From positions 1,736,001-1,800,000 of the forward strand of contig NZ_CP009571.1 in NCBI RefSeq assembly GCF_000764535.1: a stretch of DNA of 64,000 nt. Reading direction: 5' to 3'. Position numbers and translations under genes: made by a program. Positions 45,436 to 54,605 of the stretch are shown piece after piece; within the stretch, counting starts at the first letter, position 1; each line of letters opens with the position of its first letter. Origin of the DNA: Sphingomonas taxi (GTDB lineage Bacteria > Pseudomonadota > Alphaproteobacteria > Sphingomonadales > Sphingomonadaceae). The notes under the pieces were generated by a model. It did not search any database. It was not told the DNA's origin and saw only the letters and a list, made by a program, of their open reading frames with translations.

Positions 45436-46920
45436 ATGAGCCTCGCGCCCCGTCTGGACCTGCGCCAGTCGCAGTCGCTGGTGATGACGCCGCAGCTCCA
45501 GCAGGCGATCAAGCTGCTGGCGCTGTCCAACCTCGAGATCGAGGGCTTCATCGCCGAGGAGGTCGAGAAGAACCCGCTGCTCGAGGCCGCGCAGACCGAC
45601 GAGATCGTCCGCCCCGAACGCGTCGAGCGCGACGAGCCCGCCGGCGCCGACGAACTGGTCAGCGGCGCCGCCGCCGCCGATCCGCTCGACGTCGATTACG
45701 CCACCGAAAGCCACCAGCAGGACAGCGTCGCCGACGGCGGCGGCGGCTTCGACGGCGCATTGTCGATGACCGGCGGCGGCACCGGCGGCGGCCTGGGCGG
45801 CGAGGACGGACTCGACTTCGACTCCTTCGCGCAAGGGGACGGCACGCTCGCCGATCATCTGCTCGCGCAGGCCGGCACGGTGATCGACGGCGCCGACTGG
45901 TTCATCGCCCAGCATCTGATCGACCAGATCGACGAGGCCGGCTATCTCACCGTGCCGCTGCTCGACATCGCCAACCGGCTCGGCACCGCGCTCGCCCGCG
46001 TCGAGCACGTGCTGCACCAGATCCAGACGCTCGACCCGACCGGCGTCGGCGCCCGCGACCTTGCCGAATGTATCGCGCTCCAGGCGCGCGAGGCGGACCG
46101 CTACGATCCCTGCATGGCGCGGCTGATCGACAATCTCGACCTGCTCGCGCGCGGCGAGCTCGCCCGGCTCAAGCGGATGTGCGGCGTCGACGACGAGGAC
46201 ATGGCGGACATGATCCGCGAGTTGCGCGGCTACGATCCCAAGCCCGGCTGTCGCTACGGCGGCGAACCGGCGCTCGCGGTCACCCCCGATCTGTTCGTCG
46301 CCCGGACCAAGACGGGCTGGGGCATCGAACTCAACGCCGCGACGCTGCCGCGCGTCCTCGTCAACCGCCGCTATTACCACGAACTCAGTCACGGCCCGCA
46401 GGACAAGACGGCCAAGGCCTGGCTGTCCGATGCGCTAGCCTCGGCCAATTGGCTGATCAAGGCGCTCGACCAGCGCCAGCGGACGATCATCAAGGTCGCC
46501 ACCGAGATCGTCAAGCAACAGGAAGCCTTCTTCCTCAAGGGCGTCGCGCATCTCAAGCCGATGACGCTCGCCAAGGTCGCCGAGGCGATCGAGATGCACG
46601 AATCGACGGTCAGCCGCGTGACGAGCAACAAATATCTCAGCTGCGCGCGCGGCGTGTTCGAGCTGAAGTATTTCTTCACCTCGGCGATCCAGGCGGCGGA
46701 CGGCGGCGACGCGGTGTCGGCGGAGGCGGTGAAGAGCGCGATCCGCGGCCTGATCGCCAACGAGGGCGCCAAGATCCTGTCCGACGACACGCTGGTCGAA
46801 CTGCTGCAAGCCAAGGGCTTCGACATCGCCCGCCGCACCGTCGCCAAATACCGCGAGGCGATGGGCATCGGCAGCTCGGTCCAGCGCCGCCGCGCGCGGA
46901 CGCTGGAGGGGACGGGCTAA
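45436..46920 (+). CDS. rpoN: RNA polymerase sigma-54 factor
   Basis: A 494-residue sigma factor for enhancer-dependent promoters. Region I: PRLDLRQSQSLVMTPQLQQA at residues 5-24; a Gly/Asp-rich acidic region II about 85-145; core binding and the helix-turn-helix HESTVSRVTSNKYL; and the RpoN box ARRTVAKYREAMGI near the C-terminus. GGAAGGAGCGG precedes ATG 45436. It is the last of the lpt run; the usual hpf and ptsN do not follow. Confidence 0.96.
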   Translation: MSLAPRLDLRQSQSLVMTPQLQQAIKLLALSNLEIEGFIAEEVEKNPLLEAAQTDEIVRPERVERDEPAGADELVSGAAAADPLDVDYATESHQQDSVADGGGGFDGALSMTGGGTGGGLGGEDGLDFDSFAQGDGTLADHLLAQAGTVIDGADWFIAQHLIDQIDEAGYLTVPLLDIANRLGTALARVEHVLHQIQTLDPTGVGARDLAECIALQAREADRYDPCMARLIDNLDLLARGELARLKRMCGVDDEDMADMIRELRGYDPKPGCRYGGEPALAVTPDLFVARTKTGWGIELNAATLPRVLVNRRYYHELSHGPQDKTAKAWLSDALASANWLIKALDQRQRTIIKVATEIVKQQEAFFLKGVAHLKPMTLAKVAEAIEMHESTVSRVTSNKYLSCARGVFELKYFFTSAIQAADGGDAVSAEAVKSAIRGLIANEGAKILSDDTLVELLQAKGFDIARRTVAKYREAMGIGSSVQRRRARTLEGTG

Positions 46921-46927
46921 CAACCTC

Positions 46928-47005
46928 GTCACCCCGGCCTCGAGCCGGGGTCCCGCTAACCGCAAACCGCAGTGAAGCGGGACCCCGGGTCAAGCCCGGG
47001 GTGAC
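46928..47005. repeat. Inverted GTCACCCCGG-type repeat pair
   Basis: Arms GTCACCCCGGCCTCGAGCCG and GGGTCAAGCCCGGGGTGACG flank about 25 bases. It lies directly after rpoN, 22 bases before the GIY-YIG stop. A second pair at 47399 brackets the same gene. Confidence 0.82.
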
Positions 47006-47026
47006 GATAGAAAGGTCGTTGCGGCG

Positions 47027-47323
47027 CTATACCACCGAATCAAACAGGTCACGCCAGTCGGGATTGCCGCGTTCGATCAGCGCGAACTTCCACTCCCGGC
47101 GCCAGCGCTTCAGCCGCTCCTCATGCGCGATACATGCTTCGATGGTCTCGCCGTGCTCCGCCCAGACGAGCCGGTGCAGGCCATAACGCGAGCAAAAGTC
47201 GGATCCGTTCCCGGTTCGATGCTGGTGAATACGTGCTTCCAGCTGCGCAGTAACGCCGACGTACATGGCGCCGCGATAGCGATCGCTCATGAGATAGACC
47301 CAGCCGCCACGACCATCAGCCAT
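47027..47323 (-). CDS. GIY-YIG nuclease-domain protein
   Basis: A 98-residue single-domain member of the GIY-YIG group. GGWVYLMSDRYRGAMYVGVT holds the motif (YLM..YVG), QHRTGNGSDFCSRYGLHRLVW the Arg/His and HEERLKRWRREWKFALIERGN the Glu and C-terminal helix. The protein is of the UPF0213-like kind found in many genomes. ATG 47323 is used rather than TTG 47344. It is bracketed by repeat pairs on both sides. Confidence 0.88.
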   Translation of the reverse strand: MADGRGGWVYLMSDRYRGAMYVGVTAQLEARIHQHRTGNGSDFCSRYGLHRLVWAEHGETIEACIAHEERLKRWRREWKFALIERGNPDWRDLFDSVV

Positions 47324-47398
47324 GGCCCAACGTGAAAACGGCAAGCGTCACGGGCAATTCGCGATCGCTAAAGCTCTCGCCGGCTATGACAAATCCCC

Positions 47399-47485
47399 GT
47401 CACCCCGGCCTTGAGCCGGGGTCCCGCTTCTGATCCCGCCCGACAACACGCAAAAGCGGGATGCCGGATCAAGCCCGGCATGACG
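47399..47485. repeat. Inverted GTCACCCCGG-type repeat pair
   Basis: Arms GTCACCCCGGCCTTGAGCCG and GGATCAAGCCCGGCATGACG around about 30 bases. It lies between the GIY-YIG start and the stop of the exonuclease gene. Confidence 0.8.
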
Positions 47486-47495
47486 GGCGCGGGGC

Positions 47496-48494
47496 TCAAT
47501 CGTCCTCGTCCTCGAATCCCACCAGCGCCAGCGCGCGCGCCTTCATCTGGCGCTGTTCGCACCAATGGACCAGCGCTTCCTCGCGACCGTGCGTCACCCA
47601 CACCTCCTTGGGCGCGATCTCCGACAAGGTGTCGGTCAGTTCGTCCCAGTCGGCATGGTCGGACAGGATCAGCGGCAGCTCGATGTTCTTCTGCACCGCG
47701 CGCTGCCGCACGCGCATCCAGCCGCTCGCCATCGCGGTGATCGGATCGGGCAGCCGCCGCGACCAGCGGTCGTTGAGCGCGCCCGGCGGACACATCACGA
47801 CATGCCCCGCCATGTCGGCCTTCTTTGCGTCGGCGACCGGCAGCAGCTCGCCGAGGCGCACGCCATGCTCCTGATACAGGTCGCACAGCCGCTGCAGCGC
47901 GCCATGGATATAGATCGGCGCGTCGTGCCCCCGCGCGCGCAGCTCGGCGATCACCCTCTGCGCCTTGCCGAGCGCATAGGCGCCGACCAGCACGCAGCGA
48001 TCGGGATTGGCGTGCAGCCGCGCGATCAATTTGTCGATCTCGTCGCCGGTGTCGGGATGGCGGAACACCGGCAGCGCGAAGGTCGCCTCGGTGACGAAGA
48101 CGTCGCATTTAACCGGCTCGAACGGCGTACAGGTCGGGTCGGCGCGGCGCTTGTAGTCGCCGGACACGACGACGCGCTCGCCACGATAGTCGAGCACGAT
48201 CTGTGCCGAGCCGAGCACGTGTCCGGCGGGGACGAAACCGACGTCCACCTCGCCCATGCGGATGCTCTCGCCGTAAGCGACGGGATGGCCCGCCTGTTCA
48301 CCATAGCGCGCGTCCATGATCGCCAGCGTCTCGGGCGTTGCCCAGACCGCGCCATGACCGCCGCGCGCGTGATCGGCATGGCCGTGCGTTACCAGCGCGC
48401 GCGCCTCGGGCTCGGAGGGGTCGATCCACGCGTCCGCGGGCCTGACGTAGATGCCATGCGGATGCGGTTCCAGCCAGTCGCCCAATCGTGCCAT
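47496..48494 (-). CDS. Ligase-associated DNA exonuclease
   Basis: A 332-residue metallo-beta-lactamase-fold nuclease of the SNM1/Pso2-like type. Metal site TGHADHARGGHGA-like segment reads THGHADHARGGHGAVWA near residue 36; VSGDYKRRADPTCTPFEPV, FVTEATFALPVF and ILSDHADWDELTDTL complete the beta-CASP-like set. It belongs to the four-part repair system with LigC, the helicase and PdeM and is divergent from the helicase gene, 125 bases apart. Confidence 0.92.
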   Translation of the reverse strand: MARLGDWLEPHPHGIYVRPADAWIDPSEPEARALVTHGHADHARGGHGAVWATPETLAIMDARYGEQAGHPVAYGESIRMGEVDVGFVPAGHVLGSAQIVLDYRGERVVVSGDYKRRADPTCTPFEPVKCDVFVTEATFALPVFRHPDTGDEIDKLIARLHANPDRCVLVGAYALGKAQRVIAELRARGHDAPIYIHGALQRLCDLYQEHGVRLGELLPVADAKKADMAGHVVMCPPGALNDRWSRRLPDPITAMASGWMRVRQRAVQKNIELPLILSDHADWDELTDTLSEIAPKEVWVTHGREEALVHWCEQRQMKARALALVGFEDEDD

Positions 48495-48533
48495 GCTACC
48501 TATATGGTTGGGATGACATCCGGTTCCCCCTCA

Positions 48534-48614
48534 CCCTTCGCCGGCGCCACCGGCCCTTCCCTCTCCCGTCGGGAAAGGGAGGGAAGCGCCCGGTGCCAAA
48601 AGGGTGTGGGTGAA
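48534..48614. repeat. Palindrome in the exonuclease-helicase gap
   Basis: An extended inverted repeat: TTCCCCCTCACCCTT near 48534 with AAGGGTGTGGGTGAA near 48600, and an inner stem CTTCCCTCTCCCG with CGGGAAAGGGAGGGAAG. It fills most of the gap between two divergent genes and ends about six bases before the helicase start. Confidence 0.72.
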
Positions 48615-48619
48615 TCGTC

Positions 48620-51028
48620 TTGAGCGACCTTCCCGAGCCGCTCGCCCAATGGTTCGCCACCCGCGGCTGGCGGCCGCGTCGCCACCAGCTCGACATGCTG
48701 CGCGAAGGCCGCGCCGGCCGCCACGCGCTGCTCGTCGCCACCACCGGCGCGGGCAAGACGCTCGCCGGCTTCCTCCCCACGCTCGCCGAGCTGATCGAAG
48801 CGCCGACCGAGGGGCTCCACACCCTCTACGTCTCGCCGCTCAAGGCGCTGGCGGTTGATATCCAGCGCAATCTCGTCACGCCGATCGACGAGATGGGCCT
48901 GTCGCTGCGCGTCGAGACGCGCACCGGCGACACGCCGAGCGACCGCAAGGCCCGCCAGCGCGTCCGCCCGCCGCAAATCCTGCTCACCACCCCCGAATCG
49001 CTGTCGCTGCTGCTGAGTTATCCCGACAGCTTCACGATGTTCGAAGGGCTGCGAACGATCGTCATCGACGAGGTCCACGCCTTCGCCACCGGCAAGCGCG
49101 GCGATCTCCTGTCGCTGTGCATGGCGCGGCTCCAACGGATCAGCCCCGGCCTGCGCCGCGTCGCGCTGTCGGCGACGGTGGCGGACGGCGACGGCTATCG
49201 CGCCTGGTTGGCGCCCGACGGCGACATCGATCAGGTCGCGATGGTCCAGGGCGAACCCGGCGCCGATCCCAATATCGCGATCCTGCTGCCCGAGGATCGC
49301 ATCCCCTGGTCGGGCCATTCGGGCCGCTATGCCGCCGAGCAGGTCATGGCCGAGATCGAGCTGCACAAGACCTCGATCATCTTTTGCAACACGCGCAGCC
49401 TCGCCGAGCTGATCTTTCAGGATCTGTGGAAGGTCAACACGCTGAGCCTGCCGATCGGCGTCCATCACGGCAGCCTCGCGCTGGAGGCGCGGCGCAAGGT
49501 GGAGGGCGCGATGGCGTCGGGCCGGTTGCGCGCGCTGGTCGCCACCGCCAGCCTCGACCTCGGCGTCGACTGGGGCGACGTCGATTGCGTCATCCAGATG
49601 GGCGCGCCCAAGGGCTCGTCGCGGCTGCTCCAGCGCATCGGCCGCGCCAACCACCGGCTGGACGAGGCGTCGGAGGCGATCCTCGTCCCCGGCAACCGCT
49701 TCGAATATCTCGAGGCGCGCGCCGCCCTCGACGCGGTTGAGGCGGGCGAGCTCGACCCCGACCTGTTCCGCCCCGGCGCGCTCGACGTGCTTGCGCAGCA
49801 TGTCATGGCGATGGCGTGCGCGGCGCCGTTCGAGCAGGCGGCGCTGCTCGACGAGGTGCGGTCCGCCCTTCCTTATTCGGCGCTGACCGACGAGACGTTC
49901 GAACGCGTCCTCGGCTTCATCCGCGACGGCGGCTACAGCCTCAAGGCCTATGACCGGTTCAAGCGGCTGACACAGGAGGCGGACGGCCTGTGGCGTGTCA
50001 GCCATCCGAAGTTCGTGACGCAGCACCGGCTCAACGCCGGCATCATCGTCGAGGCGACGATGCTCAACGTCCGCTTCAAGAACGGTCGCAATCTCGGCAA
50101 GGTCGAGGAGGGCTTCGCCGCGCAGCTCAGCCCCGGCGACACCTTCTTCTTCGCCGGCCTCAGTTGCGAGGTGCAGAAGATCGACACAGAGGATCTGATC
50201 GTCCGCGCCTCATCCAAGCCGGCGCGCATCCCGACCTATGGCGGCAGCCGCATGCCGCTGTCGACCAACCTCGCCGATCGCGTGCGCGGCTTCCTCGCCG
50301 ATCCGACGCAATGGGCGCGCTTCCCCGACGACGTGCGCGAATGGCTGGAATTCCAGGCGAAACGCTCCGCTTTGCCCCGCCCCGGCCAGCTCCTCGTCGA
50401 AACATTCCCCCGCGAGGGGCGCAACTATATGGTCGCCTACAGTTTCGAAGGCTGGAACGCGCATCAGTCGCTCGGCATGCTGATAACCCGCCGCATGGAG
50501 GCGGAGGGGCTGAAGCCTTTGGGTTTCGTCGCCAACGATTATGCCCTCGCTGTCTATGGGATCGAGAAGATCACCGACCCCGCCGCCTTGTTCAGCCCCG
50601 ACATCCTCGAACACGAATTCGTCGACTGGGTGCAGCAGTCGCACCTGCTCAAGCGCGCGTTCCGCGAGGTCGCGGTGATCGGCGGCCTCGTCGAGCGGCA
50701 GCATCCCGGCAAGCGCAAGACCGGGCGGCAGGTGACCTTTTCGACCGATCTGATCTACGACGTGCTGCGCAAATACGAGCCGACGCATCTGCTGCTCCAG
50801 GCGGCGTGGGACGATGCCCGCGCCCGCATGACCGACGTCGGGCGTCTCGCCGGCCTGCTCGATCGGGCGGCGGAGACGATGCTCCACGTCGATCTCGAGC
50901 GCGTCACGCCGCTGGCGGTGCCGGTATTGACGCTGATCGGCCGCGAGAAGGTGTCGACCGGCTCGGCCGACGACCATCTGCTGATCGAGGCGGAGGCGCT
51001 GGCGGCGGAGGCGATGCGGATCGATTGA
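48620..51028 (+). CDS. Ligase-associated Lhr-like DEXH helicase
   Basis: An 802-residue 3'-5' helicase of the Lhr-core kind. Walker A ATTGAGKTLAGFLPTL at about residue 38; LYVSPLKALAVDIQRNL (Ia); IVIDEVHAF (II, DEVH); VALSATVAD (III); SIIFCNTRSLAEL (IV); VHHGSLALEARRKVE; QRIGRANHR (VI). The WH and Lhr-specific C-terminal domain follow. The start is TTG at 48620; no better start is in frame. It acts with the ligase, exonuclease and PdeM; kup follows in the opposite direction. Confidence 0.93.
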   Translation: MSDLPEPLAQWFATRGWRPRRHQLDMLREGRAGRHALLVATTGAGKTLAGFLPTLAELIEAPTEGLHTLYVSPLKALAVDIQRNLVTPIDEMGLSLRVETRTGDTPSDRKARQRVRPPQILLTTPESLSLLLSYPDSFTMFEGLRTIVIDEVHAFATGKRGDLLSLCMARLQRISPGLRRVALSATVADGDGYRAWLAPDGDIDQVAMVQGEPGADPNIAILLPEDRIPWSGHSGRYAAEQVMAEIELHKTSIIFCNTRSLAELIFQDLWKVNTLSLPIGVHHGSLALEARRKVEGAMASGRLRALVATASLDLGVDWGDVDCVIQMGAPKGSSRLLQRIGRANHRLDEASEAILVPGNRFEYLEARAALDAVEAGELDPDLFRPGALDVLAQHVMAMACAAPFEQAALLDEVRSALPYSALTDETFERVLGFIRDGGYSLKAYDRFKRLTQEADGLWRVSHPKFVTQHRLNAGIIVEATMLNVRFKNGRNLGKVEEGFAAQLSPGDTFFFAGLSCEVQKIDTEDLIVRASSKPARIPTYGGSRMPLSTNLADRVRGFLADPTQWARFPDDVREWLEFQAKRSALPRPGQLLVETFPREGRNYMVAYSFEGWNAHQSLGMLITRRMEAEGLKPLGFVANDYALAVYGIEKITDPAALFSPDILEHEFVDWVQQSHLLKRAFREVAVIGGLVERQHPGKRKTGRQVTFSTDLIYDVLRKYEPTHLLLQAAWDDARARMTDVGRLAGLLDRAAETMLHVDLERVTPLAVPVLTLIGREKVSTGSADDHLLIEAEALAAEAMRID

Positions 51029-51052
51029 CGGTCCCGTTCGCAGGCAGCTTGC

Positions 51053-52987
51053 CTACACCGTCACCTGCTCGCCCAGCTCCAGCACCTTGCCCGGCGGGAT
51101 CTTCAGGAATTCCGTCGGGTCGGCGGCATTGCGCTGCATGAACATGAAGATGCGGTCCTGCCACAGGGGCATGCCGACATCCGCCTCGGGCTTGAGCGTG
51201 TTGCGGCCGATGAAGAAGCTGGTCTTCATCGCGTCGAGGCTGCGCATCTCGGTCTTGCCGCCCACCCCGAGATCGGCGGGCACGTCGGGCGATTCCATGA
51301 AGCCGTAATTGAGCACGACGATCTCGAAATTGTCGTCGAGCCGCTCGCTGGTGCGGCGATGCTCGGCGTCGACCACCGGCCGGTCGGTGGTGCGGATGCT
51401 GACCACCAGATTGCGCTCGTGCAGCACCTTGTTGTGCTTGAGATTGTGGAGCAGCGCGCCCGGCGCCGAGCGCGGGTTGGCGGTGAGGAACACTGCGGTC
51501 CCCGGCACGCGCTCGGGCGGCCGCTTGGCGAGCGCGGCGGCGAGGTCGGCGAGCGGGATGCTCTGCCGCGCCTCGAACGCGCGGACGATGCCCTTGCCGC
51601 GCACCCAGGTGTAGATCAGCAGGCCGATGCTCGCGGCGATCACCAGCGGCACCCAGCCGCCCTCGACGACGCGCAGGATGTTGGCGCCGAAGAAGACGAG
51701 GTCGAGGCACAGGAACGGCAGGATCGCCGCCAGCGCCCACGCCCGCTTCCAGTGCCAGACGTGGCGCGCGACGAGATAGCCGAGCAGCGTCGTCACCACC
51801 ATCGTCCCGGTCACCGCGATGCCATAAGCGGCGGCCATCGCCGACGAGGTCTTGAACTGGATGATGAGGATCAGCACGCCGACCAGCAGCAGCCAGTTGA
51901 TCGCCGGCAGATAGATCTGCCCGGCGAAATCGGCCGAGGTCTGGCGCAGCTTCATCCGCGGCAGCAGCCCGAGCTGCACCGCCTGCTGGGTCAGCGAGAA
52001 GGCGCCGGTGATCACCGCCTGGCTGGCGATGACGGTGGCGAAGCCGGCGAGCACGATCAGCGGCCCGCGCACCGATTCGGGCGCCATCAGGAAGAACCAG
52101 TCCTGGTTCTTGAACGCGGTTCCCGCCGCCTGCGCCGCCTCGAGATGCGACAGCGCGAACGCCCCCTGCCCCAGATAGTTGAGCATCAGCGCGGGGAAGA
52201 CGAGGATCAGCCAAGCGATGCGGATCGGCTTCTTGCCGAAATGGCCCATATCGGCGGTCAGCGCCTCGGCACCGGTGACGGTGAGGAACACCGCGCCGAG
52301 CACGAACAGCCCGACCGTGCCGTGCGTCGCGAGGAAGCGGATGCCGTAATGCGGCAGCAGCACGCGGAAGATCGAGGGCTCGTCGGCGATATGCCAGATG
52401 CCGAGGCCGCCGATGGTCAGGAACCAGAGAATGCAGACCGGGCCGAAGAGCTTGGCGACGATCGCGGTGCCGCGCCGCTGGATGAAGAACAGCGCAACGA
52501 GGATCGCGATCGTCAGCGCGCGGATCGTGCCTTCGTCGAAGAATTTGGCGGCGCTGGGGATCGTCCGCAGCCCCTCCATCGCCGACAGCACCGACAGCGA
52601 CGGCGTGATGATCGCATCGCCGTAGAACAAGGCCGCCCCCGCCGCGCCGAGCACCAAGGCGACGCGGCTGCGCATCCCGAGCGAGCGCCGCGCCAGCGCC
52701 GCCAGCGCGAGCACGCCGCCCTCGCCGTGATTGTCGGCGCGCATCAGGAACAGCACGTATTTGACCGTGACGATCAGCGTCAGCGTCCATAATGCGAGGC
52801 TGAGCACGCCGAGGATCTCGCTGGGGTCGATCCCGTCGGCGGCGGACTGCTGGAGCGCCTCGCGGAATGCGTAGAGCGGGCTGGTGCCGATATCGCCGAA
52901 CACCACGCCGATCGCGCCGATGGTCAGGCCGATCAATGCGGGGTGGGACGATTGATGGGAAGCGGGTGCTTCGACGGCGAGCGACAT
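51053..52987 (-). CDS. kup: Low-affinity potassium transporter Kup
   Basis: A 644-residue potassium/proton symporter with twelve helices and a cytoplasmic C-terminal domain. LTIGAIGVVFGDIGTSPLYAFREA at residue 20 is the family signature; MRADNHGEGGVLALAALARRS, ALFYGDAIITPSLSVLSA and FFLGRNTLKPEADVGMPLWQ-like (here FFIGRNTLKPEADVG) are conserved. The start MSLAVEAPA is at 52987; a longer frame to 53416 overlaps the divergent pdeM. It sits between two DNA-repair genes but is unrelated in function. Confidence 0.96.
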   Translation of the reverse strand: MSLAVEAPASHQSSHPALIGLTIGAIGVVFGDIGTSPLYAFREALQQSAADGIDPSEILGVLSLALWTLTLIVTVKYVLFLMRADNHGEGGVLALAALARRSLGMRSRVALVLGAAGAALFYGDAIITPSLSVLSAMEGLRTIPSAAKFFDEGTIRALTIAILVALFFIQRRGTAIVAKLFGPVCILWFLTIGGLGIWHIADEPSIFRVLLPHYGIRFLATHGTVGLFVLGAVFLTVTGAEALTADMGHFGKKPIRIAWLILVFPALMLNYLGQGAFALSHLEAAQAAGTAFKNQDWFFLMAPESVRGPLIVLAGFATVIASQAVITGAFSLTQQAVQLGLLPRMKLRQTSADFAGQIYLPAINWLLLVGVLILIIQFKTSSAMAAAYGIAVTGTMVVTTLLGYLVARHVWHWKRAWALAAILPFLCLDLVFFGANILRVVEGGWVPLVIAASIGLLIYTWVRGKGIVRAFEARQSIPLADLAAALAKRPPERVPGTAVFLTANPRSAPGALLHNLKHNKVLHERNLVVSIRTTDRPVVDAEHRRTSERLDDNFEIVVLNYGFMESPDVPADLGVGGKTEMRSLDAMKTSFFIGRNTLKPEADVGMPLWQDRIFMFMQRNAADPTEFLKIPPGKVLELGEQVTV

Positions 52988-53124
52988 GCGCGCGACTACC
53001 CCTGACAAAAGCCTTCCGGCGGAAGGACGGCGCGCTTTACGCCGATTGGCCGGCCGCGCAAGCGGATTTGCGCGTTGCGGCACAAGCGCTTGATCGCCCG
53101 TCCCTTTGCGGGCAAGGCGGGGCC

Positions 53125-53787
53125 ATGGTTCCCTTTTCGTTCGGTGGTCACGCGCTCTATGCCCTGCCCGAGGGGGCGTTGCTGTGGCCGGCGCGGCGCG
53201 CGCTGCTCGTCGCCGACCTGCATTTCGAGAAGGCGAGCTGGTATGCCGCGCGCGGCCAGATGCTGCCGCCCTATGACTCGCTGGCGACGCTCGCCGACCT
53301 CGCGAGGCTGGTGCAGGCGACCGGCGCGGAGGAATTATGGTGCCTCGGCGACAGCTTCCACGACAGCGACGGCTGCGAGCGGCTGCCGCAGGAGGCGCAG
53401 ATCCGGCTGCGCGCACTGACCGAGGGGCTACGCTGGACGTGGATCACCGGCAACCACGATCCCGACATCAAGGACCGCTGCGGCGGCGAGACCGCGGACG
53501 AGGCGGAGGTCGACGGCCTGATCCTGCGCCACGAGGCCGACCCCGACGAGACGCGTCCCGAGCTGTCGGGCCATTTCCACCCCAAGCTGCGCATCCATGT
53601 GCGGGGCAAGAAGGTGGCGCGGCGCTGTTTCGTCGCCACCGCGCGCAAGATCGTGCTGCCGGCCTTCGGCGCGCTGACCGGCGGGCTCGACGTCGACCAC
53701 CCCGCGCTGACCAAGGCGGTCGGCCGCGGCGCGGAAGCGCTGGTGCCGGTGGAGCAAAGGCTGCTCCGCTTCCCGATCGCCGCCTGA
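53125..53787 (+). CDS. pdeM: Ligase-associated metallophosphoesterase PdeM
   Basis: A 220-residue calcineurin-like phosphoesterase/endonuclease. The metal motifs are VADLHFEKA, LGDSFHD, ITGNHDPDI, LRHEADPDE and SGHFHPKL, in the usual order. It is the fourth member of the ligase-exonuclease-helicase repair set. It is divergent from kup, 137 bases away; a repeat begins at its stop codon. Confidence 0.92.
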   Translation: MVPFSFGGHALYALPEGALLWPARRALLVADLHFEKASWYAARGQMLPPYDSLATLADLARLVQATGAEELWCLGDSFHDSDGCERLPQEAQIRLRALTEGLRWTWITGNHDPDIKDRCGGETADEAEVDGLILRHEADPDETRPELSGHFHPKLRIHVRGKKVARRCFVATARKIVLPAFGALTGGLDVDHPALTKAVGRGAEALVPVEQRLLRFPIAA

Positions 53788-53897
53788 CCCAAGTCCTCCC
53801 CCGCCAGGGGGAGGGGGACCGTTCGGCGCCAGCCGAATGGTCCCCCTCCGTCACCGCTTCGCGGCGCCACCTCCCCCTTGCGGGGAAGGACTTGGGG
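53788..53897. repeat. CCCAAGTCCTCCCC inverted repeat
   Basis: The outer arms CCCAAGTCCTCCCCCGCCAG and GGGGAAGGACTTGGG are inverted; an inner GGGGGACCGTTCGG/CCGAATGGTCCCCC stem adds a second palindrome. It exactly fills the gap between pdeM and the msrA stop. Confidence 0.82.
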
Positions 53898-54551
53898 TCA
53901 CCGATACAGCGTCGGGAAGCCGGCCTTGAATGCCGCGACCTTGGGCTTGTCCCAATGGACGATGTACGGATGCGTCGGGTTGCGATCGTAGAAATTCTGG
54001 TGATACGCCTCGGCGGGGTAGAAGCCGCCCTGCTCCAGCTTCGTCACGATCGGTGCGGGGAAGCTCTTCGCCGCCCCGAGCTGCGCGATATAGGCCCGCG
54101 CCACCGCCGCCTGCCGCGCATCCTGCGGGAAGACCGCCGAGCGATAGCTCGGCCCGCTGTCCGGCCCCTGCCGGTTGAGCTGCGTCGGATCGTGCGCGAT
54201 CGAGAAATAGACGCGCAGCAGCGTCGCATAGCTGACCACGCGCGGGTCGTATACCAGTTTCACCGCCTCGGCATGGCCGGTACGCTCGGTCGAGACCTGA
54301 TCGTAGGTCGCGGTACGCGCGGCGCCGCCGGCATAGCCCGCGGTGACCGAACGGACGCCCTTCACATGCTCGAACACCGCCTCCATGCCCCAGAAGCAGC
54401 CGCCCGCGAACACCGCGGTCTGCATACCGGCACCGGCCGGCACATCGGCCTTGGCCGCGGGGATCGGCACCGCACGTTCGGCCTCGGCGAAGCCGGTGGA
54501 GGCAAGCACGGCGGCGGCAGCGCCGGCGATCGGCAACAGGATTTTCAGCAT
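53898..54551 (-). CDS. msrA: Periplasmic peptide-methionine (S)-S-oxide reductase
   Basis: A 217-residue MsrA with signal peptide MLKILLPIAGAAAAVLASTG. The catalytic Cys is in AVFAGGCFWGMEAVFEH (about residue 52). GYAGGAARTATYDQVSTERTGHAEAV and AEAYHQNFYDRNPTHPYI are the substrate region; no C-terminal resolving Cys is seen, so it may use an external reductant. Exported, so it repairs envelope proteins. Confidence 0.93.
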   Translation of the reverse strand: MLKILLPIAGAAAAVLASTGFAEAERAVPIPAAKADVPAGAGMQTAVFAGGCFWGMEAVFEHVKGVRSVTAGYAGGAARTATYDQVSTERTGHAEAVKLVYDPRVVSYATLLRVYFSIAHDPTQLNRQGPDSGPSYRSAVFPQDARQAAVARAYIAQLGAAKSFPAPIVTKLEQGGFYPAEAYHQNFYDRNPTHPYIVHWDKPKVAAFKAGFPTLYR

Positions 54552-54605
54552 GTTACACAGATGGGAAGCCCCGCACCGCTCGCCAAGAGCCGCGGGGCGG
54601 CAGGA

